Of a stretch of 64,000 nt of DNA, positions 43,426 through 50,978 are shown in pieces. The translations under genes and the position numbers were made by a program. The notes under the pieces are model-generated. The model was not told where the DNA came from, did not search any database, and saw only the letters and a program-made list of their open reading frames with translations. Source of the stretch: Mobilicoccus caccae (lineage in GTDB: Bacteria; Actinomycetota; Actinomycetes; Actinomycetales; Dermatophilaceae); contig NZ_BSUO01000002.1 of NCBI RefSeq assembly GCF_030161635.1, forward strand, positions 1 to 64,000, in the 5' to 3' direction. Position 1 is the first letter of the stretch; every line of letters begins with the position of its first letter.

Positions 43426-44240
43426 GCCAGCGCTTCATCGTCACCAAGGAGCACCGCCGCTTCACCGAGTTCGCCGACGCCGTGCGCCGCGGGCACACCA
43501 TCGGTTTGTGCTTCGGATCAGCCAGCGTAGGAAAGACACTCTCCGCGCGCCGCTACGCACACTACGAGAAGGCTCATGACCTGCTGACCTATTGGGGGCC
43601 GCGCTCCGACAACGACGCCAAGATCTACGCCGCCTTGAACCGGAGCCGCACCGTGCTCTACACCCCCAGCGTGCTGACCACCCCGCGGACCCTGAAGGAC
43701 GAGCTGACCCAAGCCATCACCCGCACCAACATGTGCATCGAGCAGCACCTCGTACCTCCCGGCACGGCCACTCCCGAGGCCTGGGGATGGCGACACGGCA
43801 GGAACTACGTGGAGCTGATCATCGTCGACGAGGCCGAACGACTGCGTCCCGCCGCTCTGGAACTGCTGCGCGATCGCTACGACCGCGACGACATCGCCCT
43901 GATCCTGATCGGCATGCCCGGCCTGGAGAAGCAGTTCAGCCACTACCCCCAGTTCTACAGCCGAGTCGGCTTCGCCCACCAGTACCGGCCCCTGGGACAA
44001 GACGAACTGCTGTTCGTCCTCGAGCGACACTGGCGATCCCTCGGCAAGACCCTCGACCCCGACGACTTCACCGACGCCCAAGCCATCGCAGCCATCGCAC
44101 GGATCACCCGCGGCAACTTCCGGCTCCTCGAACGCCTCTTCCCCCAGATCCAGCGGGTCCTGAAGATCAACGAACTCGACACCATCACCAACGACGTCAT
44201 CGAAGCCGCACAGAGCACCCTGGTCATCGGTGTCACCTGA
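43422..44240 (+). CDS. TniB-like AAA+ transposition ATPase
   Basis: 272 residues, GTG after GGAGG. Walker A region CFGSASVGKTLSARRYA (about 27-43), Walker B ELIIVDEAERLRPAALELLR (about 135), then IGMPGLEKQFSHYPQFYSRV and a C-terminal ARITRGNFRLLERLFPQIQR. Typical helper ATPase of Mu/Tn5053-type transposons. Intact, but orphaned because its transposase is only a stub. Confidence 0.8.
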   Translation: MSQRFIVTKEHRRFTEFADAVRRGHTIGLCFGSASVGKTLSARRYAHYEKAHDLLTYWGPRSDNDAKIYAALNRSRTVLYTPSVLTTPRTLKDELTQAITRTNMCIEQHLVPPGTATPEAWGWRHGRNYVELIIVDEAERLRPAALELLRDRYDRDDIALILIGMPGLEKQFSHYPQFYSRVGFAHQYRPLGQDELLFVLERHWRSLGKTLDPDDFTDAQAIAAIARITRGNFRLLERLFPQIQRVLKINELDTITNDVIEAAQSTLVIGVT

Positions 44241-44488
44241 CCCCGCCACGAAGCGACCGAAGAACCCCGCCATTCAGCAGACGAAGTCACACCCGGGGGT
44301 TGCATCTCTGATGTCCGTTGGGGGTGGGGTACACCGTGGCCCCCGTTGTCGTCGTCGACGATGACGATCATTGGTGCGACCTCCGACCCGACCACATCGA
44401 GCGGGTAGCCGCTCACTTTGCCGCCTGACACCCGTAGTAAATAACTCTATTACCGCTTATACTGGTAATACCTACCCAAGGAGGAACC
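44241..44488 (+). promoter_or_regulatory. control region of the second regulon
   Basis: Operator-like AAATAACTCTATTACCG (44439-44455) and a -10-like TATACT (44458-44463), followed by CTGGTAATACC and AAGGAGG. A 30-codon open frame from GTG 44335 (VVVVDDDDHWCDLRPDHIER) ends just before; it may be a gene remnant. Confidence 0.55.
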
Positions 44489-44905
44489 ATGAACGCTCGC
44501 AAGCTGACCCCGTATGACCGAGGCACCCGCCTAGAGCCGCAGCTCTGGCCGCTCGGGGATGACCCCGACAGCTACGGCCGGGTCGACTTCGACAACGACG
44601 AATCGGCAACCGTGCTGACGGCCTACGTCGAGCGCGAGGGCGACGGCTACGCGATGCACGTCGCGGGGATGGCCGAGCCCCTGAGCCTGGTCGTCGACGG
44701 CGGCGGGCGCGTCGTCCCGGTCGACGCCGAGCTGTGCGCAGGCATCGACGAGCTGCTGGACACGGCCCGCCGAGGCCGCGAGGACTTCGAGCACCAGGCG
44801 AGCTACGGCGACTACACCGCCGAGGATCGCGCGGCCGCCGATCGCCGTTGGCTGCTGGCCCAGAAGGTGGCCGAGCTGCTGCGCGGAGAAGCCGAAAAGG
44901 CTTGA
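44489..44905 (+). CDS. hypothetical protein (138 aa)
   Basis: ATG after AAGGAGG. Mixed alpha/beta N-terminus (TVLTAYVEREGDGYAMHVAG, EPLSLVVDGGGRVVPVDAEL) and helical C-terminus (RAAADRRWLLAQKVAELLRG). No family recognised. First gene of the second operator family cluster. Confidence 0.7.
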   Translation: MNARKLTPYDRGTRLEPQLWPLGDDPDSYGRVDFDNDESATVLTAYVEREGDGYAMHVAGMAEPLSLVVDGGGRVVPVDAELCAGIDELLDTARRGREDFEHQASYGDYTAEDRAAADRRWLLAQKVAELLRGEAEKA

Positions 44906-44945
44906 CCATAATAGAGTCATTTACTACAATAGAGTTATTACCGAG
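44902..44945 (+). promoter_or_regulatory. promoter with two overlapping operators
   Basis: -35 TTGACC (44902-44907), 17 bp, -10 TACAAT (44925-44930). AATAGAGTCATT lies in the spacer and CAATAGAGTTATTACCG (44928-44944) overlaps the -10, so a protein bound there should repress. Confidence 0.75.
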
Positions 44946-44954
44946 GAGGACAGC

Positions 44955-45215
44955 ATGACCACTCAGACCATCACCGTTACCCGGCTTGCCGATCTGCGAT
45001 TCGGTGATCGGATCAAGAGCTGGGACGGCCGCCCCTACAACCCGCCCCGCCGCGTCGTGTCCGAGCTGGGGACGATTACCGCCGGTTCGCCCGTGCAGGG
45101 CGTCCGCTTGCAGAACCCCGACCCCACGAGCCCTATCGAGCTGGTGCTGTACCCGTCGCAGATGGACGGCCGCAGATTGGAGGTTGAGCGCGAAGCATTC
45201 GACCCGGCAGAATAA
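44955..45215 (+). CDS. small beta-rich protein, paralogue of 34957 product
   Basis: 86 residues after GAGGAGGACAGC. Conserved PPRRVVSELGTITAGSPVQG and LVLYPSQMDGRRLEV shared with the C-terminal half of the protein at 34957. Lacks that protein's helical N-terminus. Function unknown. Confidence 0.7.
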   Translation: MTTQTITVTRLADLRFGDRIKSWDGRPYNPPRRVVSELGTITAGSPVQGVRLQNPDPTSPIELVLYPSQMDGRRLEVEREAFDPAE

Positions 45216-45227
45216 CACTATTAGCGG
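45211..45227. promoter_or_regulatory. operator-like site before ssb-2
   Basis: AATAACACTATTAGCGG, same family, overlapping the stop of the preceding gene; ACCTGTAATACCG follows. Confidence 0.5.
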
Positions 45228-45262
45228 CAACACCTGTAATACCGACCGAAGGAGAAGAACCC

Positions 45263-45646
45263 ATGAGCTACATCACCCGCACCGGCAACCTGGCCGCGAC
45301 GCCCACCCTCCGCGAGGGGGATAACGGCCCGTACGCCTACGCCCGCGTCCTCGTCAGCGACCGCATCCGCCAGGAGGACAACAGCTACACCGACGGTCCC
45401 ACCGTCGCCTACGACGTCGCCGTGAGCGGCAACCAGGCCGTGAACCTCGTCGAGGTCGCGGAGCAGTCGGGCAACGTCCGCGTGACGTTCTCGGGCCGCT
45501 ACCGCGTCACCGAGTACAAGGGCGAGCAGGGCACCCGCTTGCAGCACGAGGTCCGAGCCGATGAGGTCGCGGTCAGTCTGCGCGGGCAGAGCGTCCGCGT
45601 CGTCGGCAAGCCCACCGCCGACCAGGGCGACGACACCCCGTTCTGA
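45263..45646 (+). CDS. ssb: single-stranded DNA-binding protein 2
   Basis: 127 residues. OB-fold pattern RTGNLAATPTLREGDNGPYA, AYDVAVSGNQAVNLVEV, VRVTFSGRYRVTEYKGEQG. C-terminus GDDTPF is close to the universal DDIPF tail that recruits repair and replication proteins. Better canonical SSB than the one at 15280. Preceded by a member of the second operator family. Confidence 0.85.
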   Translation: MSYITRTGNLAATPTLREGDNGPYAYARVLVSDRIRQEDNSYTDGPTVAYDVAVSGNQAVNLVEVAEQSGNVRVTFSGRYRVTEYKGEQGTRLQHEVRADEVAVSLRGQSVRVVGKPTADQGDDTPF

Positions 45647-45715
45647 CCGACTGGGGGAGGGGCGGCCGCAGGGCTGCCCCTCCCCGTCGTGACGTCGAGA
45701 GAGAGGCACGCGAGC

Positions 45716-45832
45716 ATGACCAAGACCGAATTCTGCCTGTGGGGCATCGCCGCGATTCTGGGCGTGTGCGCCGCGATCCTGTGGCTCGTGCAGCCGACCA
45801 CGATCCCCGACGACTTCTGGCTGCGTCACTGA
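45716..45832 (+). CDS. 38-residue single-span membrane peptide
   Basis: Start after GAGAGAGG. One span (FCLWGIAAILGVCAAILWLV) and a short polar tail ending PDDFWLRH. Plausible small membrane protein following ssb-2. Confidence 0.5.
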   Translation: MTKTEFCLWGIAAILGVCAAILWLVQPTTIPDDFWLRH

Positions 45833-45847
45833 GCATCCCGCATCACC

Positions 45848-45894
45848 GTCAATAGCTGTATTAGAGTTGTTCCCGTCAACGGAGGTATTTTCTT
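45848..45894 (+). promoter_or_regulatory. promoter/operator region of parA-2
   Basis: CAATAGCTGTATTAGAGTTG, a variant of the AATAACTCTATT palindrome, then GGAGGT before ATG 45895. Confidence 0.55.
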
Positions 45895-46692
45895 ATGACC
45901 GCTCGAATCCTCGCCCTCTGCAACCAGAAGGGCGGCGTCGGCAAGAGCACGACGTTATTCCAGCTCGCCCGCGCCGCGGTGCTCGCCGGTCGCCGCGTGC
46001 TGGCCGTCGACAACGACCCGCAGGGCAACCTCACGAGCAACATCACGGCCGAGGAGGTCGACGCCGAGCAGGCGGGCCTGGCCGACGTCCTGAGTACCCG
46101 CGCCGACGACACCATGCGCGACGTCATCGTGCCGGGACTGTGGCCCGGCCTCGACGTCGTGCCGACGTCCGGGGCCACGCTCGGGAACGTCCGGGACGAA
46201 CTCGTCATAGCCGGCGCCGGCCGAGAGGTTCGGCTGCGCGAAGCGCTGGCCCAGGTGATCGAGGACTACGACCTGATCCTGATCGACTCCGCGCCATCCC
46301 TCGACCAGCTCACGATCAACGCCCTCACGGCCGCCGACGCGGCCGTGATCGTCACCCACACCAAGAAGTGGAGCCTTGACGGACTCGGGCAGCTCCTCGA
46401 CACGATCGGCAACGTCCAGCGGTACTACAACCCCGGACTGAGCGTCGCCGGAATCATCGTCAACCAGCACGAAGAACGCACCGTCGGCGGGGCCGCCTGG
46501 CTCGACGAGCTCCGCGCGGCCGCCGAGGGCCGCGGGCTGCGCCTGATCGGTCGACCCATCCCCAAGCGCGTCGTGATCGCAGACGCCACCGAGGCCGCGC
46601 GCGGCCTCGACGAGTGGGGGAGTGCCGAGGCAACCGCGCTCGGAGCGATCTACGCCGAGCACCTGGCAGCTATCGAAGGAGATCCCTCATGA
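45895..46692 (+). CDS. parA: ParA-family partition ATPase 2
   Basis: 265 residues. Deviant Walker A NQKGGVGKSTT (residues 10-20), VLAVDNDPQGN, Walker B DLILIDSAPSLD, and AGIIVNQHEERT. No N-terminal HTH, so a small type ParA. Overlaps its partner by ATGA. Different sequence from ParA-1, implying independent origin. Confidence 0.9.
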   Translation: MTARILALCNQKGGVGKSTTLFQLARAAVLAGRRVLAVDNDPQGNLTSNITAEEVDAEQAGLADVLSTRADDTMRDVIVPGLWPGLDVVPTSGATLGNVRDELVIAGAGREVRLREALAQVIEDYDLILIDSAPSLDQLTINALTAADAAVIVTHTKKWSLDGLGQLLDTIGNVQRYYNPGLSVAGIIVNQHEERTVGGAAWLDELRAAAEGRGLRLIGRPIPKRVVIADATEAARGLDEWGSAEATALGAIYAEHLAAIEGDPS

Positions 46693-47092
46693 ACCGTCCC
46701 ACCCCCGCAAGTCGAGCCTGTCGAGCGCGAGCCCGTTCGATCACCCCACGGCCCCGGAGGCCGCCCAGGAGGCCCCCGCAGTGGCTCCCGCCTCCACTAC
46801 GCCCGCCCCGGCGGCCAAGAGCGCCACAGAGCCGCTGAGCGCCGCTGAGAAGGGGGAGAAGCCCGGCAAGCCCCCGAAGATCACGATCTACCAGCACCCC
46901 GACGACTCCGCCCGGATGCGCGGCGCGATTGTTGCCTACATGCGCCACGTCGGCATGACCAACCTGTCGAAGTTCGCCAACGAGGCAATCATGGAGAAGG
47001 TCGAGCGACTGGAAACTCAGTACAACGAGGGGAAGCCGTTCGAGCCCGTCGGCCCGGGCGTGCTCACCGTCGGTCGACCGATGGGGGAGTGA
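46689..47092 (+). CDS. RHH centromere-binding partner of ParA-2 (one-base frameshift)
   Basis: ATG 46689 overlaps the parA stop. One extra C in CCCCC near 46705 gives MNRPTPRKSSLSSASPFDHP and continues in frame to 47092, 134 residues. A disordered Ala/Pro N-terminus leads to an RHH domain (KITIYQHPDDSARMRGAIVA, YMRHVGMTNLSKFANEAIME). Proposed to bind the AATAACTCTATT palindromes upstream. Confidence 0.7.
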
Positions 47093-47622
47093 TGACCATG
47101 ACCGCCAGGCGGCCGCTACGGCGTCCTCCGGTATCCGCAGCGCTGACGACCCGCACAGGGATTCAGGCACGCTGGGGATCGGTGAGCGTCACACCGGAGC
47201 ACATCGCCAGGATGCAGGGTAGCTTGACGGCTGCCATCCACGTCTACCCGCCCGGTATGACCACCACAGCTCGCCGTCTCGTTCACTTGCGACAGCTCGT
47301 GAACTCGTGGAGCGGCGTCATCATGGGCACGCTGATCCTCGCCGCCGGTACCGCACTCGGCGGTTGGTGGCCCGGGACCGCGCTCGCACTGGCGCTGCTT
47401 GCGATCGGCTACGTCGCCCTCATGCTCGGCACTCGACGGGATGCCGCAAGGGTTCGTATCGTACGCGTTCACGCGCACCGCGGCGGAATGTCTGATACGA
47501 GTCTGTTCGAGGTTGTAGGCGCACAGTTGGATGCTCTCGACGGTGCCGATCTTTCGCCCGTCGAGTACGAGGCCGAGTGGTGGCGCATCTACGAAGCTCT
47601 CGACCGACCGATAGGGGAGTGA
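47092..47622 (+). CDS. two-span membrane protein (176 aa)
   Basis: TGATG overlap with the partition gene. Spans at about residues 75-95 and 97-115 (GVIMGTLILAAGTALGGWW, ALALALLAIGYVALMLG) with cytoplasmic ends. No family recognised. Confidence 0.65.
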   Translation: MTMTARRPLRRPPVSAALTTRTGIQARWGSVSVTPEHIARMQGSLTAAIHVYPPGMTTTARRLVHLRQLVNSWSGVIMGTLILAAGTALGGWWPGTALALALLAIGYVALMLGTRRDAARVRIVRVHAHRGGMSDTSLFEVVGAQLDALDGADLSPVEYEAEWWRIYEALDRPIGE

Positions 47623-47626
47623 TGAC

Positions 47627-48091
47627 ATGACGAGGCTGAACTATGCCGCTCGAGAAACCTTGCAGCTCGCAGGGCTGACCTCGCGCCAGTGGGCGCAGCG
47701 CCACGGCTATGCCTCCGCGGCCGAGTGGCGCGGCGATGAATGCGGATGCCCGGATGACCGATGCATCGGCTACCACCACGACGCCGAGGAAGAGTGCGGA
47801 TGCCTCCCGGCCCTCATCAACGAGCTGCGCCGCGATGAGCGCAAGCTGGCCGACGCGCGCCCGGTGTGGGCCGCGCACGTGCGCGCTACCGAGAGCGGAA
47901 CCCCCGAGGATCGCGCAGCAGCCGAGTTGCTTGTAGCCGCATGGGTCGAGGAGTACGCGGCGGGCGCGACCTGGCACGCGCTCAGCGACTCGCCCCGCGG
48001 CATCGTCTACCGCAACCAGTGGAACGACTCGACCTGGCTCCTCTACGACGCCGATCGCGACTCGATCGAGACGGCCGAAGTCACCAGGTAG
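47627..48091 (+). CDS. hypothetical Cys/His-containing protein (154 aa)
   Basis: DECGCPDDRCIGYHHDAEEE and CGCLPALINEL at residues 37-65 suggest a zinc site in an N-terminal domain; the C-terminal half ends in a beta-rich WLLYDADRDSIETAEVTR. Close to the previous gene, probably cotranscribed. Confidence 0.65.
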   Translation: MTRLNYAARETLQLAGLTSRQWAQRHGYASAAEWRGDECGCPDDRCIGYHHDAEEECGCLPALINELRRDERKLADARPVWAAHVRATESGTPEDRAAAELLVAAWVEEYAAGATWHALSDSPRGIVYRNQWNDSTWLLYDADRDSIETAEVTR

Positions 48092-48093
48092 GG

Positions 48094-48372
48094 CTACGGC
48101 GTCCGCTGCACTGGAGTCACCGCAGACGCCCAGACCCACGCGCGATACTCCGTCTCGCGGATCGAGAACACCACGCCGACGGCATCCGCCGTCCACCGCA
48201 CCGCTACCGCGTCGACGAGCAGAGGCTTCGGCCCGAACCGCACCCAAGCTCGCACCGGCTTGGGTCGAGGGTCGATCGTCAACGGTTCGGAGTCCAGCCG
48301 CAGCTCCTCCGGCGTGAGCGACTGCAACGGGCCAGCACTCACGACCGTCTGTTCCAAGATGCGCTCATTCAT
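48094..48372 (-). CDS. hypothetical protein (92 aa)
   Basis: Beta-rich: RAWVRFGPKPLLVDAVAVRW, VGVVFSIRETEYRAWVWASA. Convergent with the partition operon; no terminator seen in the 2-bp gap. Resembles small phage/plasmid proteins but no family is named. Confidence 0.6.
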   Translation of the reverse strand: MNERILEQTVVSAGPLQSLTPEELRLDSEPLTIDPRPKPVRAWVRFGPKPLLVDAVAVRWTADAVGVVFSIRETEYRAWVWASAVTPVQRTP

Positions 48373-48535
48373 CAGACGGTCGTAGTGATCCGCGTATCGC
48401 TTATTGCTCCCGATGGCCGACTCCTCCCCGGCCAGGATGAGACTACCGCTATTCGAACATGTGTTCGATGAAACCGCAGGCGCGCACCTAGTCGGGCCTG
48501 ACCGAATGTCAGAGGATCGAGAGAGGATGGATCAC

Positions 48536-48817
48536 ATGAAGGACAAAGCGATCGACGAGCTGCCCCAGGGGCACCCCGCCTGGATTGCTGCCTACGCGGG
48601 AGTGGTGATCGGCGGGCTAGTAGTGCTCGGCTGGTTTCTCATTCGCCTGTTCGAGGCCGCCCACCAGGAGGGCCGGTTCCCGTCCCTGTTCGAGCTGCTG
48701 ACGGTCGAGAACATCTTGATCGGGGCCGGCCTGTTCGCCGTCCCGATGATTGCCGGGCTGATCGTCGTGCAGCTCGTCGCGAGGGGCCGGAGGCGTCGCC
48801 ACCTGATCGCGCGATAG
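48536..48817 (+). CDS. two-span membrane protein (93 aa)
   Basis: ATG 48536 chosen for GAGAGG 9 nt upstream (ATG 48509 and 48527 also in frame). Spans at residues 16-40 (AYAGVVIGGLVVLGWFLIRL) and 58-80 (ILIGAGLFAVPMIAGLIVV), basic C-terminus. No family recognised. Confidence 0.65.
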   Translation: MKDKAIDELPQGHPAWIAAYAGVVIGGLVVLGWFLIRLFEAAHQEGRFPSLFELLTVENILIGAGLFAVPMIAGLIVVQLVARGRRRRHLIAR

Positions 48818-48881
48818 CGATCCGCCCGCGCCGCGGTGCGGACGTGTCCGATACGCTCCCGGAAGCTCTGGGGGAGTTTCG

Positions 48882-49085
48882 ATGACTGAGCGGGTGGCCG
48901 AACAAGTGCGGCGACTGCTGCACGAGCAGCCGGAGCTTGAAGTCGTGTTCACCGATGCGCTCACCGCCGACAGTTACCTCCACAGTGGGCGCAGCGGCCG
49001 CCCAGTGCTGTTCCTGCACACGGCGCACCGCCAGCTCGTTGACGAGCTGCGCGGCCGCGGTGATGACCCCGGCCGACCGCACTAG
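48882..49085 (+). CDS. small protein, paralogue of the opposite-strand neighbour
   Basis: 67 residues: QVRRLLHEQPELEVVFTDAL, TADSYLHSGRSGRPVLFLHT, AHRQLVDELRGRG. Aligns end to end with the 49082 product. Strand-helix pattern; function unknown. Confidence 0.7.
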   Translation: MTERVAEQVRRLLHEQPELEVVFTDALTADSYLHSGRSGRPVLFLHTAHRQLVDELRGRGDDPGRPH

Positions 49086-49279
49086 TCCAATGGGCGGGAG
49101 GCGTTGCGCAGCTCGTCGACGACTTCGCGATGCTGTGGGTGTACGAACAGGATGAGGGCCTGGCCGTGCGTGCTCAGAAGATGACTGTCGACGGTGATTG
49201 CGTCCACGAATCGGATGTCGACGGCAGGATCTTCCAGGAGGGCGCGGCGAATTGCCGCGAGGGTGCGAGCGACGGTCAT
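49082..49279 (-). CDS. small protein, paralogue of 48882 product
   Basis: 65 residues: AIRRALLEDPAVDIRFVDAI, TVDSHLLSTHGQALILFVHP, HREVVDELRNA. Convergent with its paralogue, and the two stop regions overlap by 4 nt. It follows the SMR exporters on the same strand and may be read with them. Confidence 0.7.
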   Translation of the reverse strand: MTVARTLAAIRRALLEDPAVDIRFVDAITVDSHLLSTHGQALILFVHPQHREVVDELRNASRPLD

Positions 49280-49294
49280 GGCCGTGTCGGCAGG

Positions 49295-49615
49295 CTAGTG
49301 GGCCGCGCCGAGTTCGACGAGGAGGACGCCGCCGATGATGAGGGCGATGCCGAGCGCCATGACCCAGGTGAAGGGCTCTTTGAACAGGAACTTGCTGGCC
49401 ACTGCGGTGAGGGCGACGCCGGAGGCGGCCCAGATGCCGTAGGCAACACCGATGCCGAGCCCGAGGGCAAGGACTTGGGTGAGGAAGAAGAACGCGCCGA
49501 GGTAGCCCACGACGACGGCGATGTAGAACAGTTTCCGTCCGCCGGTTGCCAGGCGCAGGGAGAGCGCCGCGCCGACTTCGAGGACGATCGCGAGGATGAG
49601 GAAGAGCCAGACCAT
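49295..49615 (-). CDS. small multidrug resistance (SMR) exporter subunit
   Basis: 106 residues, four spans. Conserved Glu at 13 in LAIVLEVGAALSLRLA, GVAYGIWAASGVALTAV in span 3. The length and pair arrangement suggest one half of a heterodimeric pump for quaternary ammonium or guanidinium-like cations. Overlaps the stop of the partner gene (TGATG). Confidence 0.9.
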   Translation of the reverse strand: MVWLFLILAIVLEVGAALSLRLATGGRKLFYIAVVVGYLGAFFFLTQVLALGLGIGVAYGIWAASGVALTAVASKFLFKEPFTWVMALGIALIIGGVLLVELGAAH

Positions 49616-49962
49616 CAGATGCTCGCCTCCCTCTTGCGCTGCGCCGCTTGCGATCCGAGTTCGACGGTGAGAACACCGCCGATGATCAACGCCAGGCCGA
49701 GGATCATCACGCCGGTCAAGGGCTGTCCGAACAGAAGTGCCGCCAGCACCGCCGTCAGGGCGACGCCCATCGCGCCCCAGATCCCGTACGCAACCCCGAG
49801 GGCCATCCCCTCGCGTAGAACGAGCGCGAGAAGCGTGAACGCGCCGACGTAGCCGATCGCGACGAGGATGTACCAGGCGGGGTGGTCCTGGCCGGCTTGG
49901 AGGGCGAGGGAGCCGGCGACTTCACTGATGATCGCGCCGGCAAGCAGGAGCCATTTCTTCAT
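49615..49962 (-). CDS. SMR exporter partner subunit
   Basis: 115 residues. Conserved Glu at 14 in LLLAGAIISEVAGSLALQAG, then GVAYGIWGAMGVALTAVLAA. Longer basic tail (QAAQRKREASI) than its partner, typical of opposite-topology subunits. Starts 3 bp after the tetR stop; expression thus under TetR control. Confidence 0.9.
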   Translation of the reverse strand: MKKWLLLAGAIISEVAGSLALQAGQDHPAWYILVAIGYVGAFTLLALVLREGMALGVAYGIWGAMGVALTAVLAALLFGQPLTGVMILGLALIIGGVLTVELGSQAAQRKREASI

Positions 49963-49964
49963 AG

Positions 49965-50495
49965 TCAGTCCTTCACGAGGTTGTGGGCGAAGGCGCGGAG
50001 CTGCGCCAGGTCGCCGGGGGTAGGAGGGGAGACGTTGGCGGCTTCGGCAAGCCACCCGCCGTCGGCCAGGAGGCGGGCGGCGAGCAACCGGGTGCGTTCG
50101 TCCGGGGCGACGTCATCGGGCACGACGAGCCAGGGCGCGAGACGTTCGGCCCAGCGCTGCGTGAGCGAGCGGCGCAGCTTCGGATCACTCATCGCCACCA
50201 GGTCGGTTTCATCGAAACCCCCGGACAGTGACCAGTCGACATACGCGCCGATGCGCGCGGCCGGCGCCGCGCCCTCCGGCGACGACCCGAGGCGTGCGAC
50301 CAGCGCCTCTTCCCAGCGGTCCAAAACGGAGTCCACCAGGGCGAGCATGAGGGCTTCCTTCGTGGGGAAGTGATACATCACCCCCGGCTTGGTCAGCCCC
50401 ACACTTCGGGCCACGGAATCCAGAGACACCGCCCGCCCCTCGTCGAGCTGAGAGAAGGCGGCCGCCAGGATCGCGGGGCGAGGATCGGTGCGCAT
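49965..50495 (-). CDS. TetR-family repressor of the SMR pair
   Basis: 176 residues. HTH: VSLDSVARSVGLTKPGVMYH followed by FPTKEALMLALVD. Ligand domain helical. Operon order tetR-SMR-SMR; probable inducer is a pump substrate. The start codon lies 8 bp from the operator palindrome, so transcripts may be nearly leaderless. Confidence 0.9.
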   Translation of the reverse strand: MRTDPRPAILAAAFSQLDEGRAVSLDSVARSVGLTKPGVMYHFPTKEALMLALVDSVLDRWEEALVARLGSSPEGAAPAARIGAYVDWSLSGGFDETDLVAMSDPKLRRSLTQRWAERLAPWLVVPDDVAPDERTRLLAARLLADGGWLAEAANVSPPTPGDLAQLRAFAHNLVKD

Positions 50496-50502
50496 GAGTG
50501 TA

Positions 50503-50524
50503 GGTTACCATTCGGAAGGTAACC
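50503..50524. promoter_or_regulatory. TetR operator
   Basis: GGTTACC (50503-50509) and GGTAACC (50518-50524) separated by 8 bp, just before the tetR start. Confidence 0.75.
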
Positions 50525-50635
50525 AGGCCATCCAGCAGATTGCCGGCGCATAGGTTCATCACCGCGAGCCGAGTAGGCCGAAAACGATCGATTCCGGCAC
50601 GGCCGCGAGCTGCACCGCGGCGACGTCGACACGCC

Positions 50636-50709
50636 GTGCCGAAACCCTGTGCCGAAACCCTCTTGTGCCGAAACATTCCATAGACCGTTTTCGGGAAAAC
50701 CGGTAGACT
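50636..50709 (+). promoter_or_regulatory. Fic toxin-antitoxin promoter with three direct repeats
   Basis: GTGCCGAAAC at 50636, 50649 and 50665; palindrome GTTTTCGGGAAAAC at 50688-50701; -10 TAGACT at 50704-50709. Suits autoregulation by the antitoxin complex. Confidence 0.6.
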
Positions 50710-50734
50710 GGTAGGACGACGAAGGGAGCCCATC

Positions 50735-50977
50735 GTGGCTGAGGCATTCACGGTCGAGCAGGAGTGGCCGGAGCTGTTCGCGCAGCTCGACGCGACGCAG
50801 CGCGACAGCGTGCGCCAGGCCCTCGCCGCCGGATGGCACGAGGGGTTCACCCCGACCCGCGAGGACGTCGAGAACGTGACCGACTACACCCGCGGGGCGA
50901 TCGACCTCGCGGAGTACCGTCGACGCGGCCACGCTGCCGCTCGCCGCGCTGCCGGCGTCGTCGGCGCCGGCCGCTGA
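50735..50977 (+). CDS. VbhA-like antitoxin of a Fic toxin
   Basis: 80 residues from GTG after GAAGGGAG. Helical, ending TREDVENVTDYTRGAIDLAE with YRRR, as in small VbhA-family antitoxins that block Fic ATP binding through a (S/T)xxxE(G/N) helix; the exact motif is not obvious here. GTG start of the toxin follows after 1 bp. Confidence 0.7.
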   Translation: MAEAFTVEQEWPELFAQLDATQRDSVRQALAAGWHEGFTPTREDVENVTDYTRGAIDLAEYRRRGHAAARRAAGVVGAGR

Positions 50978-50978
50978 C

